Positions 9,426-19,310 are shown, counted from the first letter of the stretch. The stretch is 64,000 nucleotides of DNA from CAVVSD01 sp963837655 (GCA_963837655.1 CAWIOK010000021.1:558001-622000); one strand, 5' to 3'. Notes: generated by a model not told the origin, from the letters alone. A program made the numbers and translations.

Positions 9426-10701
9426 CGATCGCCAGCCAGGCGGCGTAGCGCTCCTCCAGGAGCGCCGCCGCCCGCGGCTGCACAGTCCGCACCGCGCGCG
9501 GGGCGACCACCGGCGCACCGGCGAGCCACGCGGCGCCCAGTGCAGACGCGTCGGCGACGTCGAGCAGCTCCAACGGCTCGTCGAGCGCATCCGCCAGGAG
9601 CTGCGCGAACCCCGGCCGCAGCGACCCGCCCCCCAACAGGCGCAGCGGGGTGTCCGCGCGGCCGGCCTCGGCGTCGAGCGCGTCGCGCGCCCAGCGGATG
9701 CCGAACGCGACCCCCTCGGGGACGGACCCGAGCAGCGCGGCGCGGTCCGTCGCGAGGCTGAGACCCGTCCACGACCCGCGCGCGGCAGGGTCGAGCAGCG
9801 GCGTGCGCTCGCCGGTCAGGTGCGGCACGAACAGCGGGCCGCCCGCCTGCGGCCGCCCCTCATCGCCCAGCACGCGCCGGGCCCAGTCGAGCGCGAGCCC
9901 GGCGTTCTGCACCGCCGCGAGCGCGTACCACCCCTGGCCGGCGGCGCGGAAGCGGTGGCAGGTGGGTGCATCGACGACGGGGAGCGGTTCGTCCACGCGC
10001 TGCGCGAGCTGCGCACCCGTCCCGAGGTTCAGCATCCGCCCGCCCGCGACCAGCAGCGCGGCGGCGGTGTCCGCCGCGCCGTGCACGAGCGGGATGCCGC
10101 GGGGCAGGCCGAGCGCGTCGGTGCGCAGCTCTCCGGCGACGGCGGCCGACGGGCGCACGGGCGCCAGGAGCGGCTCCTCGCGCGCCCACCGGTCGGCCTC
10201 GAGGTCCCAGAGCAGGGTCGCCGAGGCGTCGCTCGGCTCGGTCGCGGCGGGCGCCCCGAGCACCAGGCGCAGCCAGTCCTTGGGCTGCAGCGCCCAGCGC
10301 GCGCGCCGGAGCGTCTCCGGCTCGTGTGCGGCGAGCCACGCGAGGATCGGCCCGGCGAACCCCGGCGCCGGCGGATTGCCGCGCACGGCCCAGTCCGCTG
10401 CCTCGGCCACGGCGCGCGTGTCGGGCCAGAGGATCGCCGGCCGCACCGGCTCGCCTGCGTCGTCGCACAGGACGACGCCGTGCATCTGCCCCGCCAGGCC
10501 GACGGCCTCGACCTCGGTCGCACCGACCTGCGCGACCGCCTCGCGAGCGGCCGTCAGCCACGTCGAGGGCACGGCCTCCGCGCGGCCGGCCGCGGGCGTG
10601 TCGACCACGCAGGGCGCCCGGCCCGTCGCGAGGACCGCGCCGTCGTCACCGACGAGGACCGCCTTCACCGCCGAGGTTCCGAGGTCGAGCCCGAGGCGCA
10701 T
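9346..10701 (-). CDS. xylB: Xylulokinase (FGGY carbohydrate kinase)
   Basis: The 451-residue FGGY kinase starts MRLGLDLGTSAVKAVLV (phosphate-binding loop). It has the xylulokinase-type GLAGQMHGVVL near residue 75 and a C-terminal ADENA-like GGGSLRPGFAQLLAD nucleotide motif. It would phosphorylate D-xylulose or a related ketose. The last 25 or so residues (RRSSSGAARAPSARARRGTS and on) are low-complexity and overlap the end of the convergent gene at 9425, so the natural end may be eroded. The ATG lies 10 bases from the start of the divergent molybdoenzyme gene. Confidence 0.8.
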   Translation of the reverse strand: MRLGLDLGTSAVKAVLVGDDGAVLATGRAPCVVDTPAAGRAEAVPSTWLTAAREAVAQVGATEVEAVGLAGQMHGVVLCDDAGEPVRPAILWPDTRAVAEAADWAVRGNPPAPGFAGPILAWLAAHEPETLRRARWALQPKDWLRLVLGAPAATEPSDASATLLWDLEADRWAREEPLLAPVRPSAAVAGELRTDALGLPRGIPLVHGAADTAAALLVAGGRMLNLGTGAQLAQRVDEPLPVVDAPTCHRFRAAGQGWYALAAVQNAGLALDWARRVLGDEGRPQAGGPLFVPHLTGERTPLLDPAARGSWTGLSLATDRAALLGSVPEGVAFGIRWARDALDAEAGRADTPLRLLGGGSLRPGFAQLLADALDEPLELLDVADASALGAAWLAGAPVVAPRAVRTVQPRAAALLEERYAAWLAIVRRSSSGAARAPSARARRGTSRCWPC

Positions 10702-10711
10702 GCGTGACACG

Positions 10712-12988
10712 ATGACGCACGTGCCGAGCGCATCGCACACCTCGCACTGGGGCGCGTACACCGCGCGCGTCCGCGACGACGAGCTCATCGGCGTCGATCC
10801 ACACCCGGACGACCCGCTGCCCTCCCCCCTGCTCGGGAACATCGTGTCCGGCAACTCGCGAGCGCGCGTCGCGCACCCCGCCATTCGCCGCGGGTGGCTC
10901 GAGCACGGCCCGGGCGCCGACTCCCGCCGCGGCGCCGACGAGTGGGTCACCGTCAGCTGGGAGGAGGCGCTCGATCGCACGGCGGCCGAGCTCGGACGCG
11001 TCATCGGCGAGCACGGCAACGCGGCTGTCTACGCGGGCTCCTACGGGTGGGCCAGCGCCGGGCGCTTCAACCACGCGCAGAGCCAGCTGCGCCGCTTCTA
11101 CGGCCTGCTCGGCGGTGCGACCACCAGCGTGGGCACCTACTCGGCGGGCGCCGCGGAGATCACGCTGCGCCACGTCGTCGGCGGCTCGGACGAGGTGTGG
11201 CGCGGGGCGACGTCGTGGGAGGTCATCGCACGCGAGACCGACGTGTTCGTGGCGTTCGGTGGCCTCCCGGTGAAGAACCTGTCCGTCGTCCCCGGCGGCG
11301 TCACCCGCCACACCGTCGGCGGGCATCTCGCGGACGGCGTGCGCCGCGGGATGGAGGTCGTGCTCCTCAGCCCGATCGACGACGACGTGCACGCCGGGCT
11401 GCACCCGCAGCGCATCCGCCTCCGGCCCGCGACGGACACGGCGATCATGCTCGCCCTCTGCCACGTGCTCGTCGCCGAGGACCTGCACGACCGGGCGTTC
11501 CTCGATCGCTGCTGCGCCGGGACCGATGTGTTCCTCGCGACGCTCGGCGACCGGACCCCCGCGTGGGCCGAGGGGATCTCGGGCGTCCCCGCGTCGACGA
11601 TCCGCGACCTCGCGCGGCGCATGGCAGCGGGCCGGACGATGATCGCCACGACGTGGTCGCTGCAGCGCGCCGAGCACGGCGAGCAGCCGGTCTGGGCGTC
11701 GATCGCGCTCGCGGCGCTCCTCGGGCAGATCGGGCTGCCGGGCGGCGGCTTCGGCAACGGCTACGGGTCGATGGCCGACGTCGGCATGGACATCCCCGCG
11801 GTGGGCGTCCCGGGGCTGCCGGCGGCGATCGACGCGACGCGCTCGTCCATCCCGGTCGCGCGGGTCGCGGACATGCTGCTGCACCCCGGCGAGCCCTACG
11901 ACTTCGACGGCGAGCGGCGCACGTACCCGCACGCTCGGATCATCCACTGGACCGGCGGCAACCCGTTCCACCACCACCAGGACCTCAACCGGCTGCGCCG
12001 GGCGCTCGGGCGGCCGGACACGATCCTCGTGCAGGAGCCGTACTGGACCGCGATGGCGCGCCACGCCGACATCGTCCTCCCGGTGACGACGACGCTCGAG
12101 CGCGACGACATCGCCGGCGGTCGCAACGACACGTACGCGATCGCGATGCACCGGGCGGTGGAGCCCTACGCCGAGGCGCGCAGCGACCACGCCATCTTCG
12201 CCGCGCTCGCCGACCGGCTCGGCGTCGGCGAGGCGTTCACGGAGGGTCGCGGGGAGCGCGCGTGGCTCGCGCACCTCTACGAGCGGCTCGCCGCGCGCCT
12301 GGAGCGCGCCGATCGCGACGCGCCGAGCTTCGAGGAGTTCTGGGACCACGGCTCCGTGCGGCTGCCGGGCCGCGCGGACGACCAGGTGCTGTTCGCGGCC
12401 TTCCGCGCCGATCCCGAGGGGCACCCGCTGCGGACGCCGACCGGCCGGATCGAGCTGCATTCCGAGACCGTCGCGGCCTTCGGCTACGACGACGCGCCCG
12501 GCCACGCCGCGTGGATCGAGCCCAGCGAGTGGCACGCCTCAGCCCGCGCGGAGCGCTTCCCGGTCCTGCTCGTCGCGAACAACCCGGCCCGGCGACTGCA
12601 CAGCCAGCACGACCACGGCGCCCACAGCCAGGCGGGCAAGGTGCAGGGCCGCGAGCCGATCCGCCTGCACCCGGACGACGCCGCGGCGCGCGGGATCGCG
12701 GACGGCGACGTCGTGCGGGTCTTCAACGATCGCGGCGCGTGCCTGGCGGGCGCGGTGCTCGACGAGGCGCTGCTCCCTGGCGTCGCCCAGCTGTCCACGG
12801 GCGCCTGGTACGACCCCGAGGACCCGGTGGCCGACGCGCCGCTGTGCGTGCACGGCAACGTCAACGTGCTCACCCGCGATGTCGGCACGTCCCGTCTCGC
12901 GCAGGGCTGCACGGGCCAGCACGTCCTCGTGGAGATCGCTCCCCACGAGGGCGCCCTGCCGCCGATCCGCGCCTACGACACGCCCTAG
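10712..12988 (+). CDS. BisC/TorA-type molybdopterin oxidoreductase
   Basis: The 758-residue protein belongs to the DMSO-reductase family branch without an N-terminal iron-sulfur cluster: no Cys motif, and the Mo-serine region GSYGWASAGRFNHAQSQLRR near residues 108-127 is as in biotin sulfoxide and TMAO reductases. The C-terminal MGD-binding domain is present (LLVANNPARRLHSQHDHG, then DGDVVRVFNDRG). No Tat signal is seen, which favours a cytosolic sulfoxide reductase. Starts at 10700 (ATG) and 10721 (GTG) are also possible. The stop shares a CTAG palindrome with the convergent GMC gene. Confidence 0.8.
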   Translation: MTHVPSASHTSHWGAYTARVRDDELIGVDPHPDDPLPSPLLGNIVSGNSRARVAHPAIRRGWLEHGPGADSRRGADEWVTVSWEEALDRTAAELGRVIGEHGNAAVYAGSYGWASAGRFNHAQSQLRRFYGLLGGATTSVGTYSAGAAEITLRHVVGGSDEVWRGATSWEVIARETDVFVAFGGLPVKNLSVVPGGVTRHTVGGHLADGVRRGMEVVLLSPIDDDVHAGLHPQRIRLRPATDTAIMLALCHVLVAEDLHDRAFLDRCCAGTDVFLATLGDRTPAWAEGISGVPASTIRDLARRMAAGRTMIATTWSLQRAEHGEQPVWASIALAALLGQIGLPGGGFGNGYGSMADVGMDIPAVGVPGLPAAIDATRSSIPVARVADMLLHPGEPYDFDGERRTYPHARIIHWTGGNPFHHHQDLNRLRRALGRPDTILVQEPYWTAMARHADIVLPVTTTLERDDIAGGRNDTYAIAMHRAVEPYAEARSDHAIFAALADRLGVGEAFTEGRGERAWLAHLYERLAARLERADRDAPSFEEFWDHGSVRLPGRADDQVLFAAFRADPEGHPLRTPTGRIELHSETVAAFGYDDAPGHAAWIEPSEWHASARAERFPVLLVANNPARRLHSQHDHGAHSQAGKVQGREPIRLHPDDAAARGIADGDVVRVFNDRGACLAGAVLDEALLPGVAQLSTGAWYDPEDPVADAPLCVHGNVNVLTRDVGTSRLAQGCTGQHVLVEIAPHEGALPPIRAYDTP

Positions 12989-14526
12989 GCGGTCGTTGCG
13001 GCGTGCCCCGGGCCGGCCGCGAGCGCCTCGGCGACCCAGCCCGCCGCCCGCTCGCCGATCATCACCGCCGGCGCGTGCGTGTTGCCGGTCGTGACCGCAG
13101 GCATGACCGACGCGTCGGCGACGCGCAGGCCCTCGACGCCGTGGACGGCGAGCCTCGGGTCGACGACCGCCTCGACGTCGACGCCCATCTTGCAGGTCCC
13201 GACCTGGTGGTGGTAGGTGATCGCCGTGCGCCGGATGTAGTGCGTGAGCTCCTCGACCGAACGCACCTCCGGGCCGGGGTAGACCTCCAGCGCGTCCCAC
13301 CCGTCGACGAGCGGGGACGCCTCGCCGATCGACCGCACGATGTCGACCGCGGCGAGGATCATGTCGACGTCCTCCTGCGCCTCCAGCGCATGCGCGTCGA
13401 TGAGCAGCCCGTCGGAGGGGTCGCTCCCGGCGAGCTTGATCGTGCCACGGCTCTGCGGCCGCACCATGCCCGCCATGAGCGTGAACCCGGTCGGCGAGAC
13501 CGGCTCCATCCATGGCTCGTACATCGGCAGCGCGAAGTGCAGCGGCTGGAGGTCGGGCACCAGCAGGCCGGGCTTGCTCTTCGCGAAGAGGTGCGTCTGC
13601 ATGTACGGCACGCCGTACGTCGCGGGCGGGATCTCCTTCGACCGGTAGATGATCGGCGAGAGGAGGTGATCGTGGAGGTTGCGCCCCACGCCGGGGAGGT
13701 CGGCGACGACGTCGATCCCGAGCGAGCGCAGCTCGTCGGCAGGGCCGATGCCCGAGGCGAGCAGCAGGCCGGGCGAGCCGATCGTGCCGCCGGAGACGAC
13801 GACCTCGCCGTCTGCGTGCGCGGTCTCCAGGCGCCCGTTGCGCTCGTACTCCACGCCGACGCAGCGGTCGCGCTTGAAGACGAGTCGCCGCGCCGTGGAG
13901 TCGGTGAGGATCGTCAGGTTCGGGTGGTCGAGGACCGCGCCGAGATAGGCGCGTGCGGTGCTGTTGCGCGTGCCGTCCTTGATGACGTACTGCATCGCTG
14001 AGATGCCCAGCTGGGACTCGCCGTTGTAGTCCGGGTTGTACGGGATGCCCGCCTCCACCGCGGCGTCGATGACCGCCTGGTGGAACGGGTCGGGCTGGAC
14101 GCCCTTGCGGACCTCCATGAAGCGCTCGATCTCCTCGAACAGCGGCTTGACGTCCGCCCAGGTCCAGCCGTCGTTGCCGGCGTAGGCCCACATGTCGTAG
14201 TCGACCGGGTTGCCGCGCACCCAGATCATGCCGTTCAGCGCGCTGGAGCCGCCCAGCACGCGCCCTCGCGGCCACTGCAGCCGGCGCTCCATGGCGTGCA
14301 CCTGCGGCGTCGTCCTGACCGCCCAGTCGTCCTGGCCGTCCCACAGCTCGTGCATGCGAGCGACGTCGTGGATGGCGGGGTTGGTGTCCGTGCCGCCCGC
14401 CTCGAGCAGGAGCACGCGCACGTCACCGCGGTCGACGAGCCGGCGTGCCACAACGGCTCCCGCCGACCCGGAGCCGATCACGATCACGTCGTAGCGCTGG
14501 CCGTCGAATCCCTCGGAGTTCCCCAT
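12985..14526 (-). CDS. GMC-family FAD alcohol oxidoreductase (choline dehydrogenase-like)
   Basis: The protein is 513 residues from ATG 14526. It has the FAD dinucleotide fold YDVIVIGSGSAGAVVARRL at the N-terminus, the GMC signature GRVLGGSSALNGMIW near 85, the second signature SGGTIGSPGLLLASGIGP near 255 and the C-terminal catalytic His region YHHQVGTCKMG. GMC enzymes oxidise primary alcohols such as choline or polyethylene glycol to aldehydes. It is divergent from an aldehyde dehydrogenase, which suggests an alcohol-to-acid pathway. An earlier in-frame ATG at 14562 lies in the promoter region and has no ribosome site. Confidence 0.85.
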   Translation of the reverse strand: MGNSEGFDGQRYDVIVIGSGSAGAVVARRLVDRGDVRVLLLEAGGTDTNPAIHDVARMHELWDGQDDWAVRTTPQVHAMERRLQWPRGRVLGGSSALNGMIWVRGNPVDYDMWAYAGNDGWTWADVKPLFEEIERFMEVRKGVQPDPFHQAVIDAAVEAGIPYNPDYNGESQLGISAMQYVIKDGTRNSTARAYLGAVLDHPNLTILTDSTARRLVFKRDRCVGVEYERNGRLETAHADGEVVVSGGTIGSPGLLLASGIGPADELRSLGIDVVADLPGVGRNLHDHLLSPIIYRSKEIPPATYGVPYMQTHLFAKSKPGLLVPDLQPLHFALPMYEPWMEPVSPTGFTLMAGMVRPQSRGTIKLAGSDPSDGLLIDAHALEAQEDVDMILAAVDIVRSIGEASPLVDGWDALEVYPGPEVRSVEELTHYIRRTAITYHHQVGTCKMGVDVEAVVDPRLAVHGVEGLRVADASVMPAVTTGNTHAPAVMIGERAAGWVAEALAAGPGHAATTA

Positions 14527-14615
14527 GGCGGCAACCCTAGCCAGAGAGGCCGCCGTTGTCATATACGATTTGGCGTACTCACTGTTCGACCAGCAGACGA
14601 GAGGAGACGCTGTCC

Positions 14616-16109
14616 ATGGCCGCGACGCACGTGGCGGACGGAATCGGGGCTGTCCAGGTCCCGAGGGTGCCCACGCAGCTGTTCATCGACGGGTCGTGGC
14701 GCGACGCTGCGGACGGCGCGACGTTCGACGTCGTCGCCCCGGCGTCCGAGGACCATCTTGCGACCATCGCCGCCGCGGGCGAGGCGGACGTCGACGCCGC
14801 GGTCCGCGCGGCCCGCGCCCAGGTCGACGGCGGCGAGTGGGCGAGGATGCACGGCCGCGACCGCGGCCTGCTGCTCCATCGCCTCGCCGACGCGATCGAG
14901 CGCGAGATCGACACGCTCGCGACGCTCGAGGCGCTCGACATCGGCCGTCCCGCGTTCGAGCCGAAGATGGTCGACCTGCCGCACGTCGTCGACGTGTTCC
15001 GCCACTTCGCCGGCTGGGCGGACAAGATCGAGGGTCGCTGGGTCACGCCCGCACCGTTCTTCGGGATGACGCGCCACGCGTATACGATCCGCGAGCCCGT
15101 CGGCGTCGTCGGCGCGATCGCGGCGTGGAACGCGCCCGCGCTCATCGCCTCCTGGAAGCTCGGCCCGGCGCTCGCCGCCGGCAACGCCGTCGTCCTCAAG
15201 CCGGCGGAGGATGCGTCCCTCTCGACGCTGTACATCGCCAGGCTGATCGAGGAGGTCGGCTTCCCGCCCGGCGTCGTCAACGTCATCCCCGGCCTCGGCG
15301 AGATCACCGGCGCCGCGCTCGTGCGCCACGCCGCCGTCGACAAGCTGAGCTTCACCGGCAGCCCCGAGGTCGGCCGCGAGATCGCCGTGCAGGCCGCGCG
15401 GGACTTCAAGAAGGTCACGCTCGAGCTCGGCGGCAAGTCGCCGCAGATCGTGCTGGGGGACGCGAACCTCGAGTCCGTGATCCCCGGGCTCGCCCAGGGC
15501 TTCTTCGGCAACCAGGGCGAGATCTGCGCCGCAGGCACCCGCATCCTCGTGCAGCGCGAGCTCTACGACGACGTCGTCCAGGGACTCGGCGAGGCCGCAC
15601 GCGCGGTGCAGCTCGGCGACCCGTTCGACCCGGGCACCCAGATGGGCGCGCTCATCAACGCCAGGCAGCGCGACCAGGTCACCGACTACATCGCCAAGGG
15701 GACCGAGGAGGGTGCGACGCTCGTCGCCGGCGGCGGCACGCCCGACCGCAAGGGCTTCTTCGTGGAGCCGACGGTGTTCGCCGGCGGCGGCAACCACCTG
15801 ACGATCGCCCAGAACGAGATCTTCGGGCCCGTCGGGCTCGTGCTCCCGTTCGACGATCCGGGCGAGGCGATCTCCATCGCCAATGACACGCGCTACGGGC
15901 TCGCCGCCTACATCTGGACGACGAACCTCACCGAGGCGCACCGCTTCGCTGCCGAGGTGAAGGCCGGCGGCGTGTGGATCAACGGCGCCGCGCCGCCCGA
16001 CGCACGCCTGCCCTGGGGCGGCGTGAAGACGAGCGGCGTGGGCCGGGAGCTCGGCTGGGCGGGCATCGAGGCCCACACGGCGGAGAAGACCGTCACGATG
16101 ACCTTCTGA
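14616..16109 (+). CDS. NAD(P)-dependent aldehyde dehydrogenase
   Basis: This is a 497-residue class I/II-type ALDH. It has the cofactor segment WNAPALIASWKLGPALAAGN near 170-190, the catalytic Glu in LELGGKSPQIV near 268 and the catalytic Cys in FFGNQGEICAAGTRI near 302. It would oxidise an aldehyde to the carboxylic acid, probably the product of the divergent GMC oxidoreductase 89 bases away. ATG 14616 has GAGGAG upstream and is preferred over an earlier in-frame start. A TATACGAT stretch at about 14562-14569 is a possible -10. Confidence 0.9.
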   Translation: MAATHVADGIGAVQVPRVPTQLFIDGSWRDAADGATFDVVAPASEDHLATIAAAGEADVDAAVRAARAQVDGGEWARMHGRDRGLLLHRLADAIEREIDTLATLEALDIGRPAFEPKMVDLPHVVDVFRHFAGWADKIEGRWVTPAPFFGMTRHAYTIREPVGVVGAIAAWNAPALIASWKLGPALAAGNAVVLKPAEDASLSTLYIARLIEEVGFPPGVVNVIPGLGEITGAALVRHAAVDKLSFTGSPEVGREIAVQAARDFKKVTLELGGKSPQIVLGDANLESVIPGLAQGFFGNQGEICAAGTRILVQRELYDDVVQGLGEAARAVQLGDPFDPGTQMGALINARQRDQVTDYIAKGTEEGATLVAGGGTPDRKGFFVEPTVFAGGGNHLTIAQNEIFGPVGLVLPFDDPGEAISIANDTRYGLAAYIWTTNLTEAHRFAAEVKAGGVWINGAAPPDARLPWGGVKTSGVGRELGWAGIEAHTAEKTVTMTF

Positions 16110-16115
16110 GGTTCG

Positions 16116-17474
16116 TCAGGCTGACTGCGCCCCGAGGAAGAGCTGCTCGGGGTCGTAGGAGACCCGGATGGCCCGCAGGCGCGTCGCGGACGCCTCGCCG
16201 TAGACGACCTCGGGGTCGTACGTGCGCTCCGCGAAGTTCTGGTAGACGCGGTCGGTCGTGCAGGACGCGACGGTCTCGCGCAGCAGCGCGAACGCCGCCT
16301 CGTTCGGCTCGGCCAGCTCGGGGACGGCCACGCCGCCGGCGAACATCACGTACTCGCCCGGCAGGGAGGCCAGCGCGCCCGTGCCCCGACGTGCCAGCGC
16401 GCCGCCGGCGTGGCGGAACTCGACCATCATGAGCGGGCTGCCCGAGCCCTCGCCGAACCGGTCGACGACGCGGTCGACGACCTCCGCCGTCAGCTCGTCG
16501 AGCATCGCGTGGTCGGACACCGCCGGCATCGGCTCCTCGGGGTCCATGTGGATGTAGGAGAGCGCGACCGGCGGCACGTCGGCGAACGTGTCGATCTCCG
16601 GCTCCAGCGCACGCAGCGGCGCGAGCACGCCGGCCGCCTCGGCGGCGCCTGCGACGACCGCCCCGTCGATGATCACGACGCCGCGCCCGCGCACGAACTC
16701 GGGCACGGTCGGCATGTCCGGGATCTGCATGATCCGGCAGGACGTCGTCGCGGTCTCGGGCGCGCCCTCCGTCCAGGCGCGCCAGGCCTGGACGACCTCG
16801 CGGGCGCGCTCCCAGCCGAAGAGCATCATGCCGCCGGTCACCGCCGGCACCGGGACGAGCTCCATCTCCAGGCTCACGATCGCCGCGTAGGATCCGCCGC
16901 CGCCGCGCAGCGCCCAGAAGAGGTCCGGCTCGGTGTCGCGGTCGGCGCGCACCAGGCGCCCGTCCGCGGTCACCACGTCGAAGGCGATGACGCGCTCGCA
17001 GGCCAGGCCGTAGCGACGGCCGAGCCAGCCCAGCCCGCCGCCGACGGTGTAGCCGACGACGCCGACGTCGGGCGCCGAGCCGGCCAGCGCGGCGAGGCCG
17101 TGCTCGGAGGCCGGAGCTGTGACGTCGGACCAGACGGCGCCCGCCTGGACGTAGGCGACGCGGCGCTCCGCGTCGATGCGGACGTCGCGCATCGCGCCCG
17201 TGCGGACGAGGACGACGTCCTGCAGGTCCCCCAGCGGCGTGGCGTTGTGGCCGGTGCCCTGCATGACGACGCGCAGGCCGCTCTCGCGGGCGAAGACGAC
17301 GAGCTCGCGGACGTCCTCCGCACAGGCCGGGTGGGCGACCATGGCGGGGCGCAGATCTGAAGCCAGGTTCCAGCCACGCCGCGCGGCGTCGTAGTCCTCG
17401 TCGGCGGGGAGGACGATGTGGCCCCGGAGGCGATCGCGGAGCGCGTCGGCGGAGAAGGAGTGCGTGAGGAGCAT
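16116..17474 (-). CDS. Berberine-bridge-type FAD-binding oxidoreductase
   Basis: The 452-residue protein has a PCMH/FAD-binding domain and a C-terminal BBE segment (YQNFAERTYDPEVVYG ... RLRAIRVSYDPEQLF). The covalent-flavin His is present in MQGTGHNATP near residue 70. The second attachment Cys of bicovalent members is replaced: GSAPDVGVVG instead of G-x-C-x-x-VG. The flavin should therefore be held by His alone. Family members oxidise sugars, alcohols or polyphenols with oxygen. The ATG has AGAGGG upstream. Its 3' end faces the ALDH gene with a 6-base gap. Confidence 0.8.
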   Translation of the reverse strand: MLLTHSFSADALRDRLRGHIVLPADEDYDAARRGWNLASDLRPAMVAHPACAEDVRELVVFARESGLRVVMQGTGHNATPLGDLQDVVLVRTGAMRDVRIDAERRVAYVQAGAVWSDVTAPASEHGLAALAGSAPDVGVVGYTVGGGLGWLGRRYGLACERVIAFDVVTADGRLVRADRDTEPDLFWALRGGGGSYAAIVSLEMELVPVPAVTGGMMLFGWERAREVVQAWRAWTEGAPETATTSCRIMQIPDMPTVPEFVRGRGVVIIDGAVVAGAAEAAGVLAPLRALEPEIDTFADVPPVALSYIHMDPEEPMPAVSDHAMLDELTAEVVDRVVDRFGEGSGSPLMMVEFRHAGGALARRGTGALASLPGEYVMFAGGVAVPELAEPNEAAFALLRETVASCTTDRVYQNFAERTYDPEVVYGEASATRLRAIRVSYDPEQLFLGAQSA

Positions 17475-17612
17475 GGGTGGAACCCTCTCGTCCCGCGGAA
17501 TCGCCCGCCTGACGGGGAGCACCACAATCCGGAGGGGGTAACCGCACCTCGACCGGCGGGCCAACTCGGTTCCGCCCCCGCGTCGGCGTCGCCCTGAAAG
17601 GATCGCCCGTCG

Positions 17613-19292
17613 ATGCACGCCCACCCTTCTTCGGCGACGGTCCTGCTCGCGGGCGACGACGGCGTCGCGATCCGGGTGCGCGAGGATCTCGAGGCGCAGG
17701 GGGCCGTCGTCGCCTCCATCTGCCACACCGCGGACTCGGCGGCGGCCAGGGCAGCGACCGCAGCGGCGAAGGAGGTCATCGTCGGCGATCCGCGCCAGGC
17801 CGAGACGTGGGAGCGGGCCGGGCTGGGCCGCGCGCTGTCCGTCGGCCTGCTGGGCGACGACGACCTCGACAACCTCGACGCGGCGCTGCTCGTCGCGAGC
17901 CAGACGCAGGACATCCCGCTCGTCGTGCGCATGTTCGCGGGCGATCTCGCGCACGGCATGGCGAGACTGCTGGGCGAGCACGCGGTGGTCCTGTCGGAGA
18001 TCGAGCTGGCGGCGCCCGCGCTCATCCGCGCGGCGCTCTCGGGCAACACCGGGCAGCGCGTCACGGTGGGCGGCCACGTGCTGGAGGTCGCCGAGGTCGA
18101 TCCCGACGACCCGTCGCTGGTGGTCGCCCTCTGCAACGCGGACTCGCCGACGGAGGTCCTGCCGCCGCGCAACCGCGTCGGCGATCTCGTGCTCGGGCTG
18201 GTCGATCCCTCCGGCGTCGTGCGGACCGCGCGCGGCGCGCTGCCCTCCGAGATCGCGCGCCGGCGCCTGGAGGGCCGTGGCGCGACGCCGCGACCGCACG
18301 GCAGCAGGCCGCGCGAGCGTGTCGCCGCGGCGCTGCGCAGCGTCCCCAAGCGCGTGTGGTTGCTCCTGGCGACGATCGTCGGCGTGGCGACGATCAGCAC
18401 GAGCGTCTTCGTGCTCGCGGACCACCTCGACGTCCTGGACTCCGTGTACTTCACCGCGACGACGATGGCGACGGTCGGCTACGGCGACGTCAACCTGCTG
18501 AACGCGCCGGACTGGCTGAAGGTCTTCGACATCGCGCTCATGGCGACGTCGGCGGTGCTGCTCGCGTCGGTCCTCGCCTTCGTGACCGACGCGCTCGTCA
18601 GCCAGCGGATCGACCGCGCCCTCGGGCGCTTCCCGCGGCCGCGCAAGGATCACGTGATCGTCTGCGGCCTTGGCAAGGTGGGTGGGCGCATCCTCGCCGG
18701 CCTGCATGAGCTCGGCGTGCCGTGCATCGGGGTCGAGCAGCATCCCGACGCCTCCGGGATCGCCGTCGCGCGCCGCCTGGAGATCCCCGTCGTGTTCGCC
18801 GACGCGCGGACGGTGGAGACGCTCGAGTCGCTGTACGTCAAGAGCGCGAGAGCTGTCCTCGCGGTCACCAGCGACGACCTCGCGAACCTCCAGTGCGGCC
18901 TGGCGGCGCGCGAGCACGCCCCCGACGTGCGGGTGATCCTGCGCGTGTTCGACCCGCGGCTGGCGGAGCGTCTGGACCGCGGCGTCGAGCTCGACCTGAC
19001 CCGCTCGGTGTCCGCGCTCGCCGCGCCCGCGTTCGCCGCGGCGCTGCTGGGCCGCCCGCTCGCCGAGCCGGTACCGGTGTCGAACATGCCGCTGCGCGTG
19101 CTCGACGCGGCGCTCCCGGAGGGATCGCCGCTGGTCGGGCGGACGATCCGCGACGTCCAGGCGGAGAGCGGGCTGCGCATCCTCGCCGTGGACGGGCGCT
19201 GGCGCCCGCGGACCGACCTGGAGCTCACGCCGCAGGCGCTCGTGTCCGTCGTCGGCACGCGCGAGGCGTGCGACGCGCTGCTGGCCGGCTGA
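17613..19292 (+). CDS. Potassium channel with RCK domains before and after the pore
   Basis: The 559-residue protein has a K+ selectivity filter TMATVGYGD near residues 284-292, between two membrane segments (about 245-265 and 305-330). After the pore comes a standard TrkA-N/RCK domain with an intact GxGxxG (VIVCGLGKVGGRI, near 346) and a TrkA-C domain. Unusually, a second RCK-like unit (residues 1-230) precedes the pore. Its nucleotide loop LLAGDDGVAI is degenerate. The channel would sit in the plasma membrane with both RCK units cytosolic. AAAGGA precedes the ATG. Confidence 0.85.
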   Translation: MHAHPSSATVLLAGDDGVAIRVREDLEAQGAVVASICHTADSAAARAATAAAKEVIVGDPRQAETWERAGLGRALSVGLLGDDDLDNLDAALLVASQTQDIPLVVRMFAGDLAHGMARLLGEHAVVLSEIELAAPALIRAALSGNTGQRVTVGGHVLEVAEVDPDDPSLVVALCNADSPTEVLPPRNRVGDLVLGLVDPSGVVRTARGALPSEIARRRLEGRGATPRPHGSRPRERVAAALRSVPKRVWLLLATIVGVATISTSVFVLADHLDVLDSVYFTATTMATVGYGDVNLLNAPDWLKVFDIALMATSAVLLASVLAFVTDALVSQRIDRALGRFPRPRKDHVIVCGLGKVGGRILAGLHELGVPCIGVEQHPDASGIAVARRLEIPVVFADARTVETLESLYVKSARAVLAVTSDDLANLQCGLAAREHAPDVRVILRVFDPRLAERLDRGVELDLTRSVSALAAPAFAAALLGRPLAEPVPVSNMPLRVLDAALPEGSPLVGRTIRDVQAESGLRILAVDGRWRPRTDLELTPQALVSVVGTREACDALLAG

Positions 19293-19310
19293 GGCCGGCG
19301 GCGCGCCCGG

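Noticed and set aside
9650..10711. Long N-terminal extension of the molybdoenzyme frame
   Set aside because: The extra 350 codons are low-complexity antisense of xylulokinase; the family N-terminus starts after 10712.
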